Part shown: positions 27,727 through 37,650 of the stretch, piece by piece
Position numbering within the stretch: the stretch's first letter is position 1
Layout of the letters: each line of letters opens with the position of its first letter
DNA from: Lolliginicoccus lacisalsi
GTDB lineage: Bacteria > Actinomycetota > Actinomycetes > Mycobacteriales > Mycobacteriaceae
Reading direction: 5' to 3'
Length of the DNA: 64,000 nucleotides
Assembly: GCF_014841105.1 (NCBI RefSeq)
Contig: NZ_JACYWE010000006.1
Span: 88,009 to 152,008, forward strand
Translations under genes and position numbers: made by a program
Notes under the pieces: model-generated
What the model saw: only the letters and a program-made list of their open reading frames with translations
What the model was told of the DNA's origin: nothing
The model's database searches: none

Positions 27727-27760
27727 GATTCGTGGGGGCACAGCAGCGCCCCCACGAATC
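27727..27760 (-). terminator. Hairpin terminator after trxA
   Basis: Perfect 13-base arms (27727-27739 and 27748-27760) around acagcagc, between trxA and cwlM. It suggests that cwlM has its own promoter rather than relying on read-through from trxBA. Confidence 0.8.
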
Positions 27761-27792
27761 ATCCTACTTGGTCAATGCTCCCGGCAGAGAAA

Positions 27793-28113
27793 CTACAGGT
27801 GGTTTTCGATCTCCTTGAGCAGGGCGGCCTTTGACTTCGCGCCCACGATCGTGGAGACGGGCTTGCCATCCTTGAACAGGATCATCGTGGGAATCGACAG
27901 GATCTGGAAGTCGCGTGCCACGGCCTGGTTCGCATCGATATCGACCTTGGCGATCGTGAGCTGCTCGTCCTTCTCGCGGGAGATCTCTTCGAGGACCGGC
28001 GCGACCATTCGGCAGGGCCCGCACCAGGTTGCCCAGAAGTCGACGAGCACAGGCTTGTCGCTGTTGAGGACGTCATCGGCGAACGATGAGTCAGTGACGG
28101 TGATAGTGGACAT
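27793..28113 (-). CDS. trxA: Thioredoxin
   Basis: 106 residues with the active site WATWCGPCRMVAPVLEEI (Cys-Gly-Pro-Cys near 31-34), cis-Pro in SIPTMILFKDG, and normal length. It reduces protein disulfides using electrons from TrxB, encoded 18 bases upstream on the same strand. Confidence 0.97.
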   Translation of the reverse strand: MSTITVTDSSFADDVLNSDKPVLVDFWATWCGPCRMVAPVLEEISREKDEQLTIAKVDIDANQAVARDFQILSIPTMILFKDGKPVSTIVGAKSKAALLKEIENHL

Positions 28114-28131
28114 GGAAGACCTTTCCTGTTC

Positions 28132-29124
28132 CTACGTGGCGGCGACAGCGGAGGCAGTGGTGGATGGGGCATGCTCGGCAAGCCAGCGCTCGGCGTCGAT
28201 CGCAGCGGCGCATCCGGTGCCCGCAGCGGTGATCGCTTGCCGATAGGTGTGGTCGACGAGGTCTCCGGCGGCGAAGACGCCCGGGACCGAGGTCGCGGTG
28301 GATGGGTACGAGACGGAGACATAGCCAGCGTCGTCGAGCGCGACCTGCCCACGCACGAGCTCGCTGCGCGGATCATGCCCGATCGCGACGAAGACACCGG
28401 TGACCGGCAGGTCACGCTGCTCGCCCGTCACGGTATCCGTCAGGCGCAGCCCGCTCACGCTCTTGTCCCCGAGCATCTCGTCGACGCGGGCATTGGTGAC
28501 GAAGGTGATCTTGTCGTTGTCCCGGGCACGCTCGAGCATGATCCGGGAGGCACGGAATTCCTCGCGCCGGTGCACCACGGTCACGCTCCGCGCGAAGCGC
28601 GTGAGGAAGGTGGCCTCCTCCATCGCGGAATCCCCTCCGCCGATGACAGCGATGTCCTGGTCGCGGAAGAAGAAGCCGTCGCATGTCGCGCAGGAGCTGC
28701 CGCCTCGGCCGAGCAGCCGCTCCTCGCCGGGCACGCCGAGATAGCGGGCAGCAGCCCCCATGGCGAGGATGATCGAGCGGGCCTTGTACTCCACTCCCCC
28801 AGCGGTGACGGTCTTGATCTCGCCGTCGAGATCGATCTCCGAGACGTCCTCGCTGCGGATATCGGTGCCAAAGCGCTTGGCCTGCTCACGCATCTCGTCC
28901 ATCAGGCTGGGTCCCATGATCCCGTCGCGGAACCCAGGGAAGTTCTCGACCTCGGTGGTGGTCATCAGGGCGCCACCGAACTGGGTGCCCTCGAACTGCA
29001 GGGGCGCGAGCTGGGCCCGGGCGGTGTAGACGGCAGCGGTGTATCCGGCTGGTCCGGATCCGACGATGATCACGTCCCGCACGTCGCTGTCAGTAGTCTG
29101 TGCGCTGGCTTCGGCTGTAGTCAT
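28132..29124 (-). CDS. trxB: Thioredoxin reductase
   Basis: 330 residues. FAD site [19 protein letters not shown]; redox motif CATC in [21 protein letters not shown] site [18 protein letters not shown]-terminal FAD segment [29 protein letters not shown]. The ATG at 29124 is preceded by GGGAAGG at seven bases; the frame continues upstream without family similarity. It forms an operon with trxA. In mycobacteria this locus responds to SigM/SigH-type oxidative stress control. Confidence 0.96.
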   Translation of the reverse strand: MTTAEASAQTTDSDVRDVIIVGSGPAGYTAAVYTARAQLAPLQFEGTQFGGALMTTTEVENFPGFRDGIMGPSLMDEMREQAKRFGTDIRSEDVSEIDLDGEIKTVTAGGVEYKARSIILAMGAAARYLGVPGEERLLGRGGSSCATCDGFFFRDQDIAVIGGGDSAMEEATFLTRFARSVTVVHRREEFRASRIMLERARDNDKITFVTNARVDEMLGDKSVSGLRLTDTVTGEQRDLPVTGVFVAIGHDPRSELVRGQVALDDAGYVSVSYPSTATSVPGVFAAGDLVDHTYRQAITAAGTGCAAAIDAERWLAEHAPSTTASAVAAT

Positions 29125-29247
29125 TCGGGCCTTCCCTGATCGCGTCCATCGTGGCGTGCCCACGATGAACCCCTTCTGCTGTGTGACAACACAAGGTTGA
29201 TCGGGGTTGTTCCCGGATGAGGGCATCAACCTGCAGCATTGGCCGTT

Positions 29248-29961
29248 TCAATGGGGCGCTAGCTCGGCGGCAATGCCAGCGAGGGCGATCCTGAGCTTGC
29301 GATCGAACCAGTCGCGGGGACCCTGCGCGATGGCCTGCTGCCCCGCCTCGAGCGTTTCCTGCATGGAATCAGTATTCTCCGGCTCCCCTCGCGGCCAGGA
29401 ACTCGCAAGCTCCGATCGTGACGGCATCGAGGTCGAGGGCACCCGGCCGTCCATCTGCTCCGCGCGGCGGCAGTGGTCGATGACCAGCCCTGTCACGAGA
29501 TCGAGGGCGAGCACGGCATCGGTCGGGCCGAAGTCCATCCTCGCGAGGCAGGCCATGAGGGTGGCCCCGCGCTGCAGGATCATGGGCGAGTACGTGCCGC
29601 CCGCGAGCTCGGTGGCAACGCCCGGGTAGGTGTCGCACATGTCGAACAAGGCATTCGCGGTGTCACGGAGGAAGGATTGCCAGTCATCTCTGGGCTGCGG
29701 GAACTCTGTCAGGATCACGGCGCGGTCGATGGCGTTGCGGACGAGATCGTCGCGACCGGTGACGTATCGGTAGAGGGTGGCGTGATTGACACCGAGGCGC
29801 TGGGCGACGGAGGTCATGGTGATCGTGGCAACGCCTAGCTCCAGCGCGGCGGCGGTGATCTGCTCGCTGGTCACCATTGCGGGGCGTCCGCGCCGGCGGC
29901 GACCACCGGCGGTCGGCTCCGTCGGGACTGGACCAACGTTTTCCTCGGCGTGTTGTGCCAC
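29248..29961 (-). CDS. TetR-family regulator with probable leaderless mRNA
   Basis: 237 residues. After a flexible N-terminus (GGRRRRGRPAM), the HTH is MVTSEQITAAALELGVATITMTSVAQRLGVNHATLYRYVTGRDDL, ending in the LYRYV signature. The C-terminal domain (AGGTYSPMILQRGATLMACLARMDFGPTDAVLALDLVTGLV) resembles the TetR_C ligand domain. The start is a GTG at 29961, seven bases after a TACTTT, so the message may be leaderless. A palindrome overlaps that promoter. It is inserted between trxB and the sigM unit; regulon unknown. Confidence 0.88.
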   Translation of the reverse strand: MAQHAEENVGPVPTEPTAGGRRRRGRPAMVTSEQITAAALELGVATITMTSVAQRLGVNHATLYRYVTGRDDLVRNAIDRAVILTEFPQPRDDWQSFLRDTANALFDMCDTYPGVATELAGGTYSPMILQRGATLMACLARMDFGPTDAVLALDLVTGLVIDHCRRAEQMDGRVPSTSMPSRSELASSWPRGEPENTDSMQETLEAGQQAIAQGPRDWFDRKLRIALAGIAAELAPH

Positions 29962-29968
29962 ACCTCAC

Positions 29969-29987
29969 AAAGTACCGGACAAGTCCG
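29969..29987 (-). promoter_or_regulatory. tetR promoter with overlapping palindrome
   Basis: A -10-like TACTTT (minus strand, 29974-29969) lies seven bases before the GTG start. Immediately upstream is the 12-bp palindrome CGGACTTGTCCG (29987-29976). This is the expected layout for an autorepressed leaderless gene. Confidence 0.5.
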
Positions 29988-30044
29988 AAAGTTCCGAAGG
30001 CGTGCCCCCAGTTCGGGGGACATTTCGCGTCCCGCTTCCCGCGG

Positions 30045-30836
30045 CTACTCCCCTGGTGCTCCGATCGCCCGCCTATCGAGGATGCCCGCCTCGCCGGGGC
30101 CGCAACCATTGCCAATGGTCAGGACGAGCATGCCCGGGCCCGAGGGGGCGGCCACGATCACCCGGAACCGGGCACGTGGCAGGTCCTCGGTGCGCATTGG
30201 CTCGACACCAATGATCTCGGTCCCGCCGGGCATGCCCGCCGCATCCAGGCACTCCTGCAGGCGTTGCGGATCGAGTGGTCCGGCTCCCTCGTCGGACCGT
30301 CCCGCCTCGAACCCCCAGGGCTGCGTGGCGCTGCCTGGCGGCAGCGAGGCGTCGCTGGAAGCGCCAACAAGATCCACGAGCCGGGGCGAGAGAACGAGCA
30401 GCCCCGCGAGCGCAGCGGCACAAGCAACCGCAGCGACCACATAGCGGTGGGAACCACGGCGACGTGCGCGCCGGGTATCCCAGGCTGCCTCAGCGCGCTC
30501 CCGTGCTGCTCCGGCCAGCATCGCGTCGAGCTGCTCGGTCAGGTGCACGGGCAGGTCGTCGCCCCTCCCCTGGTTCCCGGGGTGCTCCGCCGAGAGTCGG
30601 GCGAGCCTCCGCTGGACTTCATCGAGCTCGCCGAGGAAAGCCCCGGCAGCGGAATCGAGGTGCAGCCGGTCCCGGATGTGCGCCGCGGTAGCGCCCGGCA
30701 ACGTGCCCGCGTGCAGCTCGCTGAGGAGCTGCCGGTCATAGGGCGGCTCGGGAAGAGCTGGCTCCCGTTGTGTCCGGGGTGGCACAGCGGCTCCTTCCGG
30801 TGGCAAGGCTGGGCATGCCTGGTTGTTGTTCAGCAC
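30045..30836 (-). CDS. Anti-sigma factor partner of SigM
   Basis: 263 residues from a GTG at 30836, one base after the sigM stop. The cytoplasmic N-terminal part (LLSELHAGTLPGATAAHIRDRLHLDSAAGAFLGELDEVQRRLARL) resembles anti-sigma domains but lacks the zinc HxxxCxxC motif. One transmembrane helix is near 140-160 (YVVAAVACAAALAGLLVL), followed by an extracytoplasmic domain of about 100 residues with two Cys (ECLDAAG, GNGCGPG). The mycobacterial counterpart at this locus is RsmA (Rv3912). It should sequester SigM until a surface signal releases it. Confidence 0.82.
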   Translation of the reverse strand: MLNNNQACPALPPEGAAVPPRTQREPALPEPPYDRQLLSELHAGTLPGATAAHIRDRLHLDSAAGAFLGELDEVQRRLARLSAEHPGNQGRGDDLPVHLTEQLDAMLAGAARERAEAAWDTRRARRRGSHRYVVAAVACAAALAGLLVLSPRLVDLVGASSDASLPPGSATQPWGFEAGRSDEGAGPLDPQRLQECLDAAGMPGGTEIIGVEPMRTEDLPRARFRVIVAAPSGPGMLVLTIGNGCGPGEAGILDRRAIGAPGE

Positions 30837-30837
30837 A

Positions 30838-31407
30838 CTAGGTAATGACGCGCGGGAACGCCGATCGGTTCCGTCCCGGATGAAACTCCGCAAGAATTTC
30901 CGCAAGCTTCACCCTCCCACGGGCGCAGCGGCTCTTCACCGTGCCCACGGGGACCCCGAGCACCTCTGCGGCCTCGGCCACCGGATACCCCTCCACGTCC
31001 ACGGCGACCACCGCCGCGCGCTGCTCCGCCGGAAGCAGCATCAACGCCCGGTCGATCGCGTCGGCGATGTCATCACCGGGATCCGGGCAGGCAAGCGATG
31101 CCACCTGCTCCGCGATCGATGCGTTCAGCGAGATCGCAGGACGTACTCGGTTCCGACGCATCCGATCGAGGCAGGAATTGACCACGATGCGGTGCAGCCA
31201 GCTGCGCACGGCAGCGTCGGCGCGGTACCCCTCGGCCATGCGGAAAGCCGAGAGCATGGCCTCCTGCAACGCGTCGGCCGCGTCCTCGTCGCAATAGCTG
31301 GTTCTCTTTGCCACTCGCCACAAGTACCGCTGATGACGATGGATAAGTTCAGCGAAAGCCTGCGTGTCCCCCGACACGTGTGCGGCAATCAATTCCCTAT
31401 CCGACAT
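30838..31407 (-). CDS. sigM: ECF RNA polymerase sigma factor SigM
   Basis: 189 residues. Region 2 reads LIHRHQRYLWRVAKRTSYCDEDAADALQEAMLSAFRMAEGYRADAAVRSWLHRIVVNSCLDRMRR. Region 4 reads ALMLLPAEQRAAVVAVDVEGYPVAEAAEVLGVPVGTVKSRCARGRVKL. The start at 31407 (MSDRELIAAHVSGD) matches mycobacterial SigM; upstream residues are not conserved. It is followed at once by its anti-sigma gene and preceded by murJ, the Rv3910-Rv3912 order. Confidence 0.93.
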   Translation of the reverse strand: MSDRELIAAHVSGDTQAFAELIHRHQRYLWRVAKRTSYCDEDAADALQEAMLSAFRMAEGYRADAAVRSWLHRIVVNSCLDRMRRNRVRPAISLNASIAEQVASLACPDPGDDIADAIDRALMLLPAEQRAAVVAVDVEGYPVAEAAEVLGVPVGTVKSRCARGRVKLAEILAEFHPGRNRSAFPRVIT

Positions 31408-31501
31408 CGCGGATGTGGCGACCCCCCTTGTGTGTCGCACCACACCAGGATATCGCGAAGCGGGGCCATGCACGAGTCGAGCAGGGCAGGCCCGGGAACG
31501 C

Positions 31502-31532
31502 GCTCGGGCCCTCCCGGAGGAAGGGCCCGAGC
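31502..31532 (-). terminator. Hairpin between murJ and sigM
   Basis: GCTCGGGCCCT (31502-31512) pairs exactly with AGGGCCCGAGC (31522-31532) around nine bases. It ends the nudix-DUF6049-murJ transcript and implies a separate sigM promoter. Confidence 0.75.
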
Positions 31533-31546
31533 AGTACTCGCGTGAA

Positions 31547-34500
31547 CTATTGCTGCGCAGTCACTTCGATCTCGCTGATGTCGGCTTGCAAACGTCCCTC
31601 GGCGTCGCTGAGCTGATCGATCCACACCAGGAGGTACTGGCCGCGAGCGCCCGGATCGAGCGCGATCGTGGTCGAACCATCCCCGAGCTCGGCGGTGCCC
31701 ACGACGACGGTGTCATCGAGCGCGGGCTCCGGCTCGTCCGCGACCCGGATCTCGATCCGCGACCCGGGACGAGTCGTCTCGATCTCGACCTCGGAGAACC
31801 CATACTCGTCGTTGAACGTCAGGATCAGGCCAACGCCATTCTTGAACGCCGGGAACTGCTGGAAGTACTGGGACGTCGACCACGATGTACCCGGGTCGCC
31901 GTCGATGGCGTTGCTCGCGGTACCGGGGTTGTCCGGTTGCTGCTGCGGCGAGTACACCGTGGCTTCGTTCGGCGTGACGGCGAAATCCACAGCACGCCCT
32001 CCGCCGGATTGGTCCAGCCCGGGAACGCGTGGCTCGGCGGTGAACCCGAGCGGCTGGCGCTGGACAGGCGTGTTGGTGCCATCCATCAGCGCCTTGGTCA
32101 GCTGCGTCGCGGCGATCGACAGGATCACCACGGTCACGATGGCGAGGAGCGACAGCACCAGCACGACGCGGCGGGACCGCTTGCGCCGCTCTTCCGGGGT
32201 CATCAGGATCGACTGGGGCTTGATCCGGACCGAGCGGGGCCGCACGTTGGCCTGCGTGGCACGGATGACCGGGATCATGTCGGTGGATTGGTCCGCCATG
32301 GTTGCCTGGTCAAGGATCTGGTGCACCGTAGCGGCTGTGCGGATCCCGCTGCTCGGGTGCAGCGCCCGCAGCGCGACCGCGGAGATCTCGTACGGAACCC
32401 CTGCACGGATGCTGCGCGGATCCGTGGGGTTCCCCTCGCTATCAAGCTCCGGCGCCGGGAGACCGCCGATGCTCGTGCCGGGCCGCGCGAATTCTGCCCC
32501 TGTGGCACGGCCGCGATCGACCAGGGCATCGCCGGGCTCGGCGAGCGGCCAGAACCCCGTGACGAGCGCGTACAGCGCAGCGCCGAGGCCATGGACATCG
32601 CGCGTCTGATCAGCATCGGCCGCCGTGCCCGGGAACGCGAGCACGGCGTCGCCCGCCGTATTGATGCGGATGCGATCGGGATGATCGATGGACAGCGCCG
32701 TGCCTGATCGGTGCGCCGCCTCCGCGGCGGAGGCGAGCGCGCGCACCGCGCGCGCGGCACCCACAGCGGCAGGCTTGCTGTCCGCGATCTCCCGCAGGGG
32801 CTGGCCCAGTGTCCATTCCGAGATGACGATGCCACCCGCCCGGCCCTTGACCACATCGAGCACCCGGGCGACGCCGGGCGAGTCGATGCGCGCGAGGCGC
32901 AGCGTGCGTGCCAGCAGCGCGTCATGGCTCTCGGCCTCGTCGGCACCCGCCTCCTCGGCAGACGGAGCCATCACAAAGGTCAGCGCGACATCACGCTCGA
33001 GCTTGAGGTCCTGCGCCTGCCAGAAGAAGAGGCCGCGCGCGCGGCCATGCTCCTCAATGAGCCGGTATCGGCCACCGGCGACGATCGTGCCGGGCGTGAG
33101 CCGGGGCCGCCTGCCGTGGGAGGGGCCGGATCCTGCATCGTCGTGACTGCCGGTCCCGGGATCGGTCAAGGTTTCCGAGGCGTCGTTCATTCTCTTTCCT
33201 TCAGTCACACCAGGTGACACGTCGCCGGTTGCGTCGCGGTGCCCATGCGAAACAGAGTGCTCAGGGCCAGAGTACGACAGGTTGGCGGCAATCCCGGCGT
33301 GCTGCTGCGGAGCGTCCGGCGATTCTTCCTCGGTAGCGCCTCCGCGGAGGGCCTTCGCGGTGCCCCTCCCCCGCTGTAGCTTGCCCGCGACCCGGCCGAG
33401 CGCGCCGAATACCACAGCAACCTCGGGCACGCCCAGCTTGTAGAGGATCGTGTAGGAGACGCCCAGGATCAGCACGGTGGCAGCGAGCAGATCGATCCAG
33501 GCGTTGAAGCGCCCCAGGAACTCCAGGGGAACGACGAACCTACGGAGTATCAGGTACCCGAAGTACGCCGCGGCACCGGCCACCGATGCCGCGAACACCA
33601 TGAACATCGAGCTGAAGGTGTAGCGCAGGCGGAGCGGGCCGAGCCGTCGGCGCAGCAGCACCGCGCCGACGACGGCGCCCGCGACGAATCCAGCCCCGTT
33701 CGCGAAATGCAGGAATGCCACGACCTGGCTGGGATCGTTCGCCAAGCGCGGCGCGAGCAGGGAGAGCACGACCTTGACGGTGGTGATGCCGATGATGATC
33801 CAGGTGGGCGTCCAGCCGTCGCTGCTGGCGTAGAAGACGCGCAGGTGCAGCAGCACCAGGGCGTACGGCACGAGCGAGAACGCGGCAAGGGACAAGGTGC
33901 CGGCCAGCATGGCGGCATCGTCGGTGCCGAAGTTCCCGTACTGGAACAGGACGATGGAGATCGGCGTGCTCGCCACCGTCATCACGGCGATCACCGGGAT
34001 CATCGCGACCATGGTCATGCGGGTGGCCATGGTCAGGTCGGAGATGACCGCCTGGTGGTCCTGCTGGGCTGCGCTGCGGCTCATGCGGGGCATGATCGCC
34101 GTGAGGACGGCCACCCCGAGCACGCCGTAGGGGACCTGGAGCAGCAGCCAAACGATGTTGTAGATCAGCGCGGCACCCTCGCTCGACCCGGAGGCCACGT
34201 TGTAGGTGACCACGAAGCCGATCTGGCTGATCGCCACGTACACGACGATCGCCGCGGCCATGCTGCCGAACTTCTTGAACCGCGGATCCAGCCCCCAGAG
34301 CGGGCGGATGGGAACCTTGGCGCGGCGAATGCTCGGGATGAGGACCATTGCCTGGGCGACCACGCCCAGCGTGGTGCCAATGCCGAGGAACAAGACGGAA
34401 GCGGTCGACATATCGGTCGGATCCCGCCAGATGAGGTAGAAGCCCCCCAGGGTCGCAATGGCGATGATGTTGTTGGCCACCGGCGCCCACGCGCCAGGCG

Positions 34501-35290
34501 CGAAGACCCCGCGCGTATTGAGCATCGCGGCGAACACGGCGGTGAGGCCGTAGAAGAGGATCTGCGGCAGCAAGAGGTACGCGAGCGCCTCGGTCAGCCC
34601 ACGATCCACGACGGAGCCACCGCGGTTGAGCATGAGCGAGACGAGGAACGGCGCGGGGGCCATGGCGACGACCGTTGCCCCGAGCAGGATCGTCGTAGCG
34701 AGGGTCAGCAATTGCCGGGTGAACCGCTCTCCCCCATCGCTGTCCTCGTGCTCCGCCCGGACGAGCATGGGCACGACCACTGCGGCGAGCACCGCGCCGA
34801 GCACGAGCTGCTCGACGAGGTTCGGCAACACGTTGGCGATGGTGAAAGCGTCACCAACAAAAGTACCGAGCACCGCGGCGATCAGCACGGTGCGCAGGAA
34901 CCCGGTGGCGCGGCTGATCATCGTCGGCACGGCCATCGACCCGGTATTGCGCATCATGGTCGTGTCGGCCTGATCATGCCGCGACGGTTCCTTGCTGGGC
35001 CCGGCCGGCTGCCCGCCTTCGGTACCGGTCACCTTCGCGGACATGCCGCTGTCCTGCGTGGATTCGGCTTGGTCAGGTGCTGCGGACACTATCGGGGATT
35101 TGCCGGTCATGTCCACGGGCAGGGGCGGGAGGCTGCGCCCGGCCGCGGCGGGGCGCCCGGCGGACCCTCGCGGGCTGGTGCTTCGCGAGCGATGCAGCGA
35201 TTCGGGAAAGCGCTCCCACGGCGCCCGCGGCGAGCGGGGCCGTTCCTGCCCGGGGCTGGATCCGTCAGGGGGGTGCGTGCCATCCGTCAT
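31547..35290 (-). CDS. murJ: Lipid II flippase MurJ fused to a pseudokinase and an extracytoplasmic domain
   Basis: 1247 residues. A disordered N-terminus (about 1-110) precedes the MurJ/MviN core (about 112-635) with 14 or so helices, beginning MAVPTMISRATGFLRTVLIAAVLG and containing NVLPNLVEQLVLGAVLAAVVVPM. After a linker, a kinase-like domain (about 730-970) starts TIVAGGRYRLIEEHGRARGLFFWQ. It lacks a glycine-rich loop, the VAIK Lys, HRD and DFG, so it is a pseudokinase. A helix at about 1037-1058 leads to a discoidin-like C-terminal domain. In M. tuberculosis the phosphorylated pseudokinase recruits FhaA to control peptidoglycan synthesis. The gene is coupled to DUF6049 by a 4-bp overlap. 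Confidence 0.94.
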   Translation of the reverse strand: MTDGTHPPDGSSPGQERPRSPRAPWERFPESLHRSRSTSPRGSAGRPAAAGRSLPPLPVDMTGKSPIVSAAPDQAESTQDSGMSAKVTGTEGGQPAGPSKEPSRHDQADTTMMRNTGSMAVPTMISRATGFLRTVLIAAVLGTFVGDAFTIANVLPNLVEQLVLGAVLAAVVVPMLVRAEHEDSDGGERFTRQLLTLATTILLGATVVAMAPAPFLVSLMLNRGGSVVDRGLTEALAYLLLPQILFYGLTAVFAAMLNTRGVFAPGAWAPVANNIIAIATLGGFYLIWRDPTDMSTASVLFLGIGTTLGVVAQAMVLIPSIRRAKVPIRPLWGLDPRFKKFGSMAAAIVVYVAISQIGFVVTYNVASGSSEGAALIYNIVWLLLQVPYGVLGVAVLTAIMPRMSRSAAQQDHQAVISDLTMATRMTMVAMIPVIAVMTVASTPISIVLFQYGNFGTDDAAMLAGTLSLAAFSLVPYALVLLHLRVFYASSDGWTPTWIIIGITTVKVVLSLLAPRLANDPSQVVAFLHFANGAGFVAGAVVGAVLLRRRLGPLRLRYTFSSMFMVFAASVAGAAAYFGYLILRRFVVPLEFLGRFNAWIDLLAATVLILGVSYTILYKLGVPEVAVVFGALGRVAGKLQRGRGTAKALRGGATEEESPDAPQQHAGIAANLSYSGPEHSVSHGHRDATGDVSPGVTEGKRMNDASETLTDPGTGSHDDAGSGPSHGRRPRLTPGTIVAGGRYRLIEEHGRARGLFFWQAQDLKLERDVALTFVMAPSAEEAGADEAESHDALLARTLRLARIDSPGVARVLDVVKGRAGGIVISEWTLGQPLREIADSKPAAVGAARAVRALASAAEAAHRSGTALSIDHPDRIRINTAGDAVLAFPGTAADADQTRDVHGLGAALYALVTGFWPLAEPGDALVDRGRATGAEFARPGTSIGGLPAPELDSEGNPTDPRSIRAGVPYEISAVALRALHPSSGIRTAATVHQILDQATMADQSTDMIPVIRATQANVRPRSVRIKPQSILMTPEERRKRSRRVVLVLSLLAIVTVVILSIAATQLTKALMDGTNTPVQRQPLGFTAEPRVPGLDQSGGGRAVDFAVTPNEATVYSPQQQPDNPGTASNAIDGDPGTSWSTSQYFQQFPAFKNGVGLILTFNDEYGFSEVEIETTRPGSRIEIRVADEPEPALDDTVVVGTAELGDGSTTIALDPGARGQYLLVWIDQLSDAEGRLQADISEIEVTAQQ

Positions 35291-37650
35291 GTGTGCTCGT
35301 GGCCTTCGTCAGCTGGATCGGGTTGTCCGCGGAACCGGTGCCAGAGCCGGCGTCCCGCGAGGAGGAGCAGCAAGGCACCAGCGGTACCGGTGAGGATCGT
35401 CATTATCCGCCCGTACGCAGTCGAACGGACTGAAATGCGGATGGACTCCCCGAGCAGATCGCCATCGGGCGTGCTGAGCCGGAGATCCACGGCGAACGGG
35501 CGATTGTTCGTCACCCTCGTCGGGATCGACAGTTGCCGCGACCCGCGCGGCGGCAGCTGCTGGGTTCCGAGCTCCTCGAAGGCCACGCCGGGCGGGGCCG
35601 TTGCCACGATGCGCACGCGAACGGGCACCGGCAGGTCATTGCGGGCAATGAGCAGCAGCGGGCTCTGAGCGGAGGCAAGGGTCTGGACGCCGCCGGGATT
35701 GAGGATCGTGATCTGGTCGTGCATTCGCGCGATGGCCTGGCTGACGGATTCGGCTCGCCGCGCGGCGGCACGGCTGGCCGTCCCGGGGTCGGCCCTGCCG
35801 GCGGTGGTGAGCGCGCGGACGAGATCGTCGCGCAGGGGCGCGAGGAACGCGTCGGGGGTCAGCGGAAGAGTGGGGTCGGTCACGAGCGCGGAGGCGAGCT
35901 GCTCTACCGAGCGCGAGGCGCTCAGCACGTCCTCGAGCACGCTATCGGGTACCCGTACATCCTCATGGCGCTGCGGGTACTGCACGGTCCCGGGGGGATG
36001 GCCCGCCCCGGGCTGGCGAGCCTCATCGGCGATCGCGCCGAACGGGGCCGGTATCGCCTTGTTGGTGAGCATCAAGGTAGCTATGGAGGACATCAGCGCA
36101 TCGCCCTCCGCGGCACTGATCGTCCATTCGCGCGGCGGGAGCAGCAGGGTCGCGGAGGGCGCTGCCGGGGCGCCGTCGCCGCGTTCGGCGAGGCTGGGCC
36201 AGGCGACCGCTGCGATCGTGTCCTGGAGGCGGGCGAGCCGATCCTTGCTCGCGGGATCCGTTCCCGCTTGCTCGGCGAACACCGGGACCGAAGGCTCCTC
36301 CCCCATCGCCGCGAGGAGCTGGGCCTGGCCGCCATCGAGGAGCATCGCGGGCAGGGAGCCGCTTCCCGGTGTTGACAGGGCGGCGAACCGCTCCCCCCGC
36401 GGAGGCCGGGCATCGACCAGCGCGGCATCGTCGCTGATCACCACGGCGTCCGCTGGGGTGCCCGCGAGCATGTCCGCGGCCTGAGCGCTGATGACCGCCT
36501 CATCGGGAATGGTGACTCCTTGGACGGGCTGCGCCCCGAGAATGGTCGCGAGGACATCCGTGCCACGGGTGAGCGATCGCTCGGTCAGGCCGGGGAGCTG
36601 CAGCCGGGCCAGGGCCTCGAGGTCGGCCTGGGCGGCGGGCGCGGCAACGATGCACACCTCCTGGGCGAGGGCACGGAGCCGATCGAGCCATCGCCCCGCG
36701 ATCCCTGCCCCGTTCCCGGGCGCGGTCCCGCCACCGGCGAGGGAAACCTGGTAGCCGGATCCCATCGCGTTGATCGTCGAGAGAAGGTCGGGATCGATGA
36801 GCAGGCAGAGCGAGGAAGAGACGAGCGCGCTGCCCGGGGCCGTGGGAGCGATCGCGCGCCCCGCCACGGCTAGCAGGACATCGAGCCGTCCCCCCGGCGC
36901 GAGAGCTCCGGCGAGCGCATCGGTGGAGAGGGTGGGCCCGTCCTCCCCCGCGGAGCTGCCGGGCGCGATGCTCGGCTCGTCGACTAGCGGCCACAGCATG
37001 GTGAGGGGAACCGGATCACGGGCGGGGGCTTCCGTGCCGGCCTCCGCGCGCTCGTCGTCCCCGCTCCGGGCAGGCACGTCGTCGGGCGCCTCGCCCGGTG
37101 GGAGCTCGAGCACCGGCAGAAGGAATCGTGCTGAATGGTCCCGGATGCCGAAGCCCTCATGCTGCGCGGTGACATTCACGAGGATCGGGAAGATTCCAGT
37201 CTCGCGCACGTAGAGGGAGTCGCCCTCCTCGGGTAGCAGCGGGAACGAAGCGGTGAATGACTGGCTCTCCCCCGGCTCGAGCGTGTCCGCAACCGGGATG
37301 CTCGGCGTGAAGATCGGATAGTCCGGCTCGGCGAGCAACGCGGTTGACAGCAGTTGCGATTCGGTCGACACCCGCGCCGCGCGCTGGAGCCGTACGGCGA
37401 GCCCAGCTGCCGCCGAGCTCGAGGTGTTGGTGATGGTGCCGGTCACCGTGAGGTCGGGGCCGGTAGTTCCCGTGACGACGGATGGGGTGATCGAGTCCAG
37501 TCGCACCGCGAGCGGCCCGGACATGCCCGGGCCCTGATCGGGCGCTGGCTGCGCGCTGCTGATCACGGGCGGCGCGACGATCATCACCAGTGCGCTCGCG
37601 AGCAGGACAAGCAGGATCCGGGCAGGTGCGCCAGCGCGCCAGAACCTCAT
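35287..37650 (-). CDS. DUF6049 family envelope protein (Rv3909-like)
   Basis: 787 residues. A signal sequence or N-terminal anchor ([21 protein letters not shown]) comes first. A large exported region follows with an Ig-like N-terminal part ([27 protein letters not shown]). A single C-terminal helix (about 745-770, [18 protein letters not shown]) and a short charged tail end the protein. It is thus a membrane-anchored extracytoplasmic protein. Conserved position between the nudix gene and murJ, with 4-bp overlaps on both sides, suggests work with the lipid II flippase complex; its function is not established. Confidence 0.87.
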   Translation of the reverse strand: MRFWRAGAPARILLVLLASALVMIVAPPVISSAQPAPDQGPGMSGPLAVRLDSITPSVVTGTTGPDLTVTGTITNTSSSAAAGLAVRLQRAARVSTESQLLSTALLAEPDYPIFTPSIPVADTLEPGESQSFTASFPLLPEEGDSLYVRETGIFPILVNVTAQHEGFGIRDHSARFLLPVLELPPGEAPDDVPARSGDDERAEAGTEAPARDPVPLTMLWPLVDEPSIAPGSSAGEDGPTLSTDALAGALAPGGRLDVLLAVAGRAIAPTAPGSALVSSSLCLLIDPDLLSTINAMGSGYQVSLAGGGTAPGNGAGIAGRWLDRLRALAQEVCIVAAPAAQADLEALARLQLPGLTERSLTRGTDVLATILGAQPVQGVTIPDEAVISAQAADMLAGTPADAVVISDDAALVDARPPRGERFAALSTPGSGSLPAMLLDGGQAQLLAAMGEEPSVPVFAEQAGTDPASKDRLARLQDTIAAVAWPSLAERGDGAPAAPSATLLLPPREWTISAAEGDALMSSIATLMLTNKAIPAPFGAIADEARQPGAGHPPGTVQYPQRHEDVRVPDSVLEDVLSASRSVEQLASALVTDPTLPLTPDAFLAPLRDDLVRALTTAGRADPGTASRAAARRAESVSQAIARMHDQITILNPGGVQTLASAQSPLLLIARNDLPVPVRVRIVATAPPGVAFEELGTQQLPPRGSRQLSIPTRVTNNRPFAVDLRLSTPDGDLLGESIRISVRSTAYGRIMTILTGTAGALLLLLAGRRLWHRFRGQPDPADEGHEHT

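Noticed and set aside
33707..35668. A 650-codon plus-strand frame opposite murJ
   Set aside because: His/Asp/Glu/Arg-rich shadow translation of hydrophobic codons; murJ is real.
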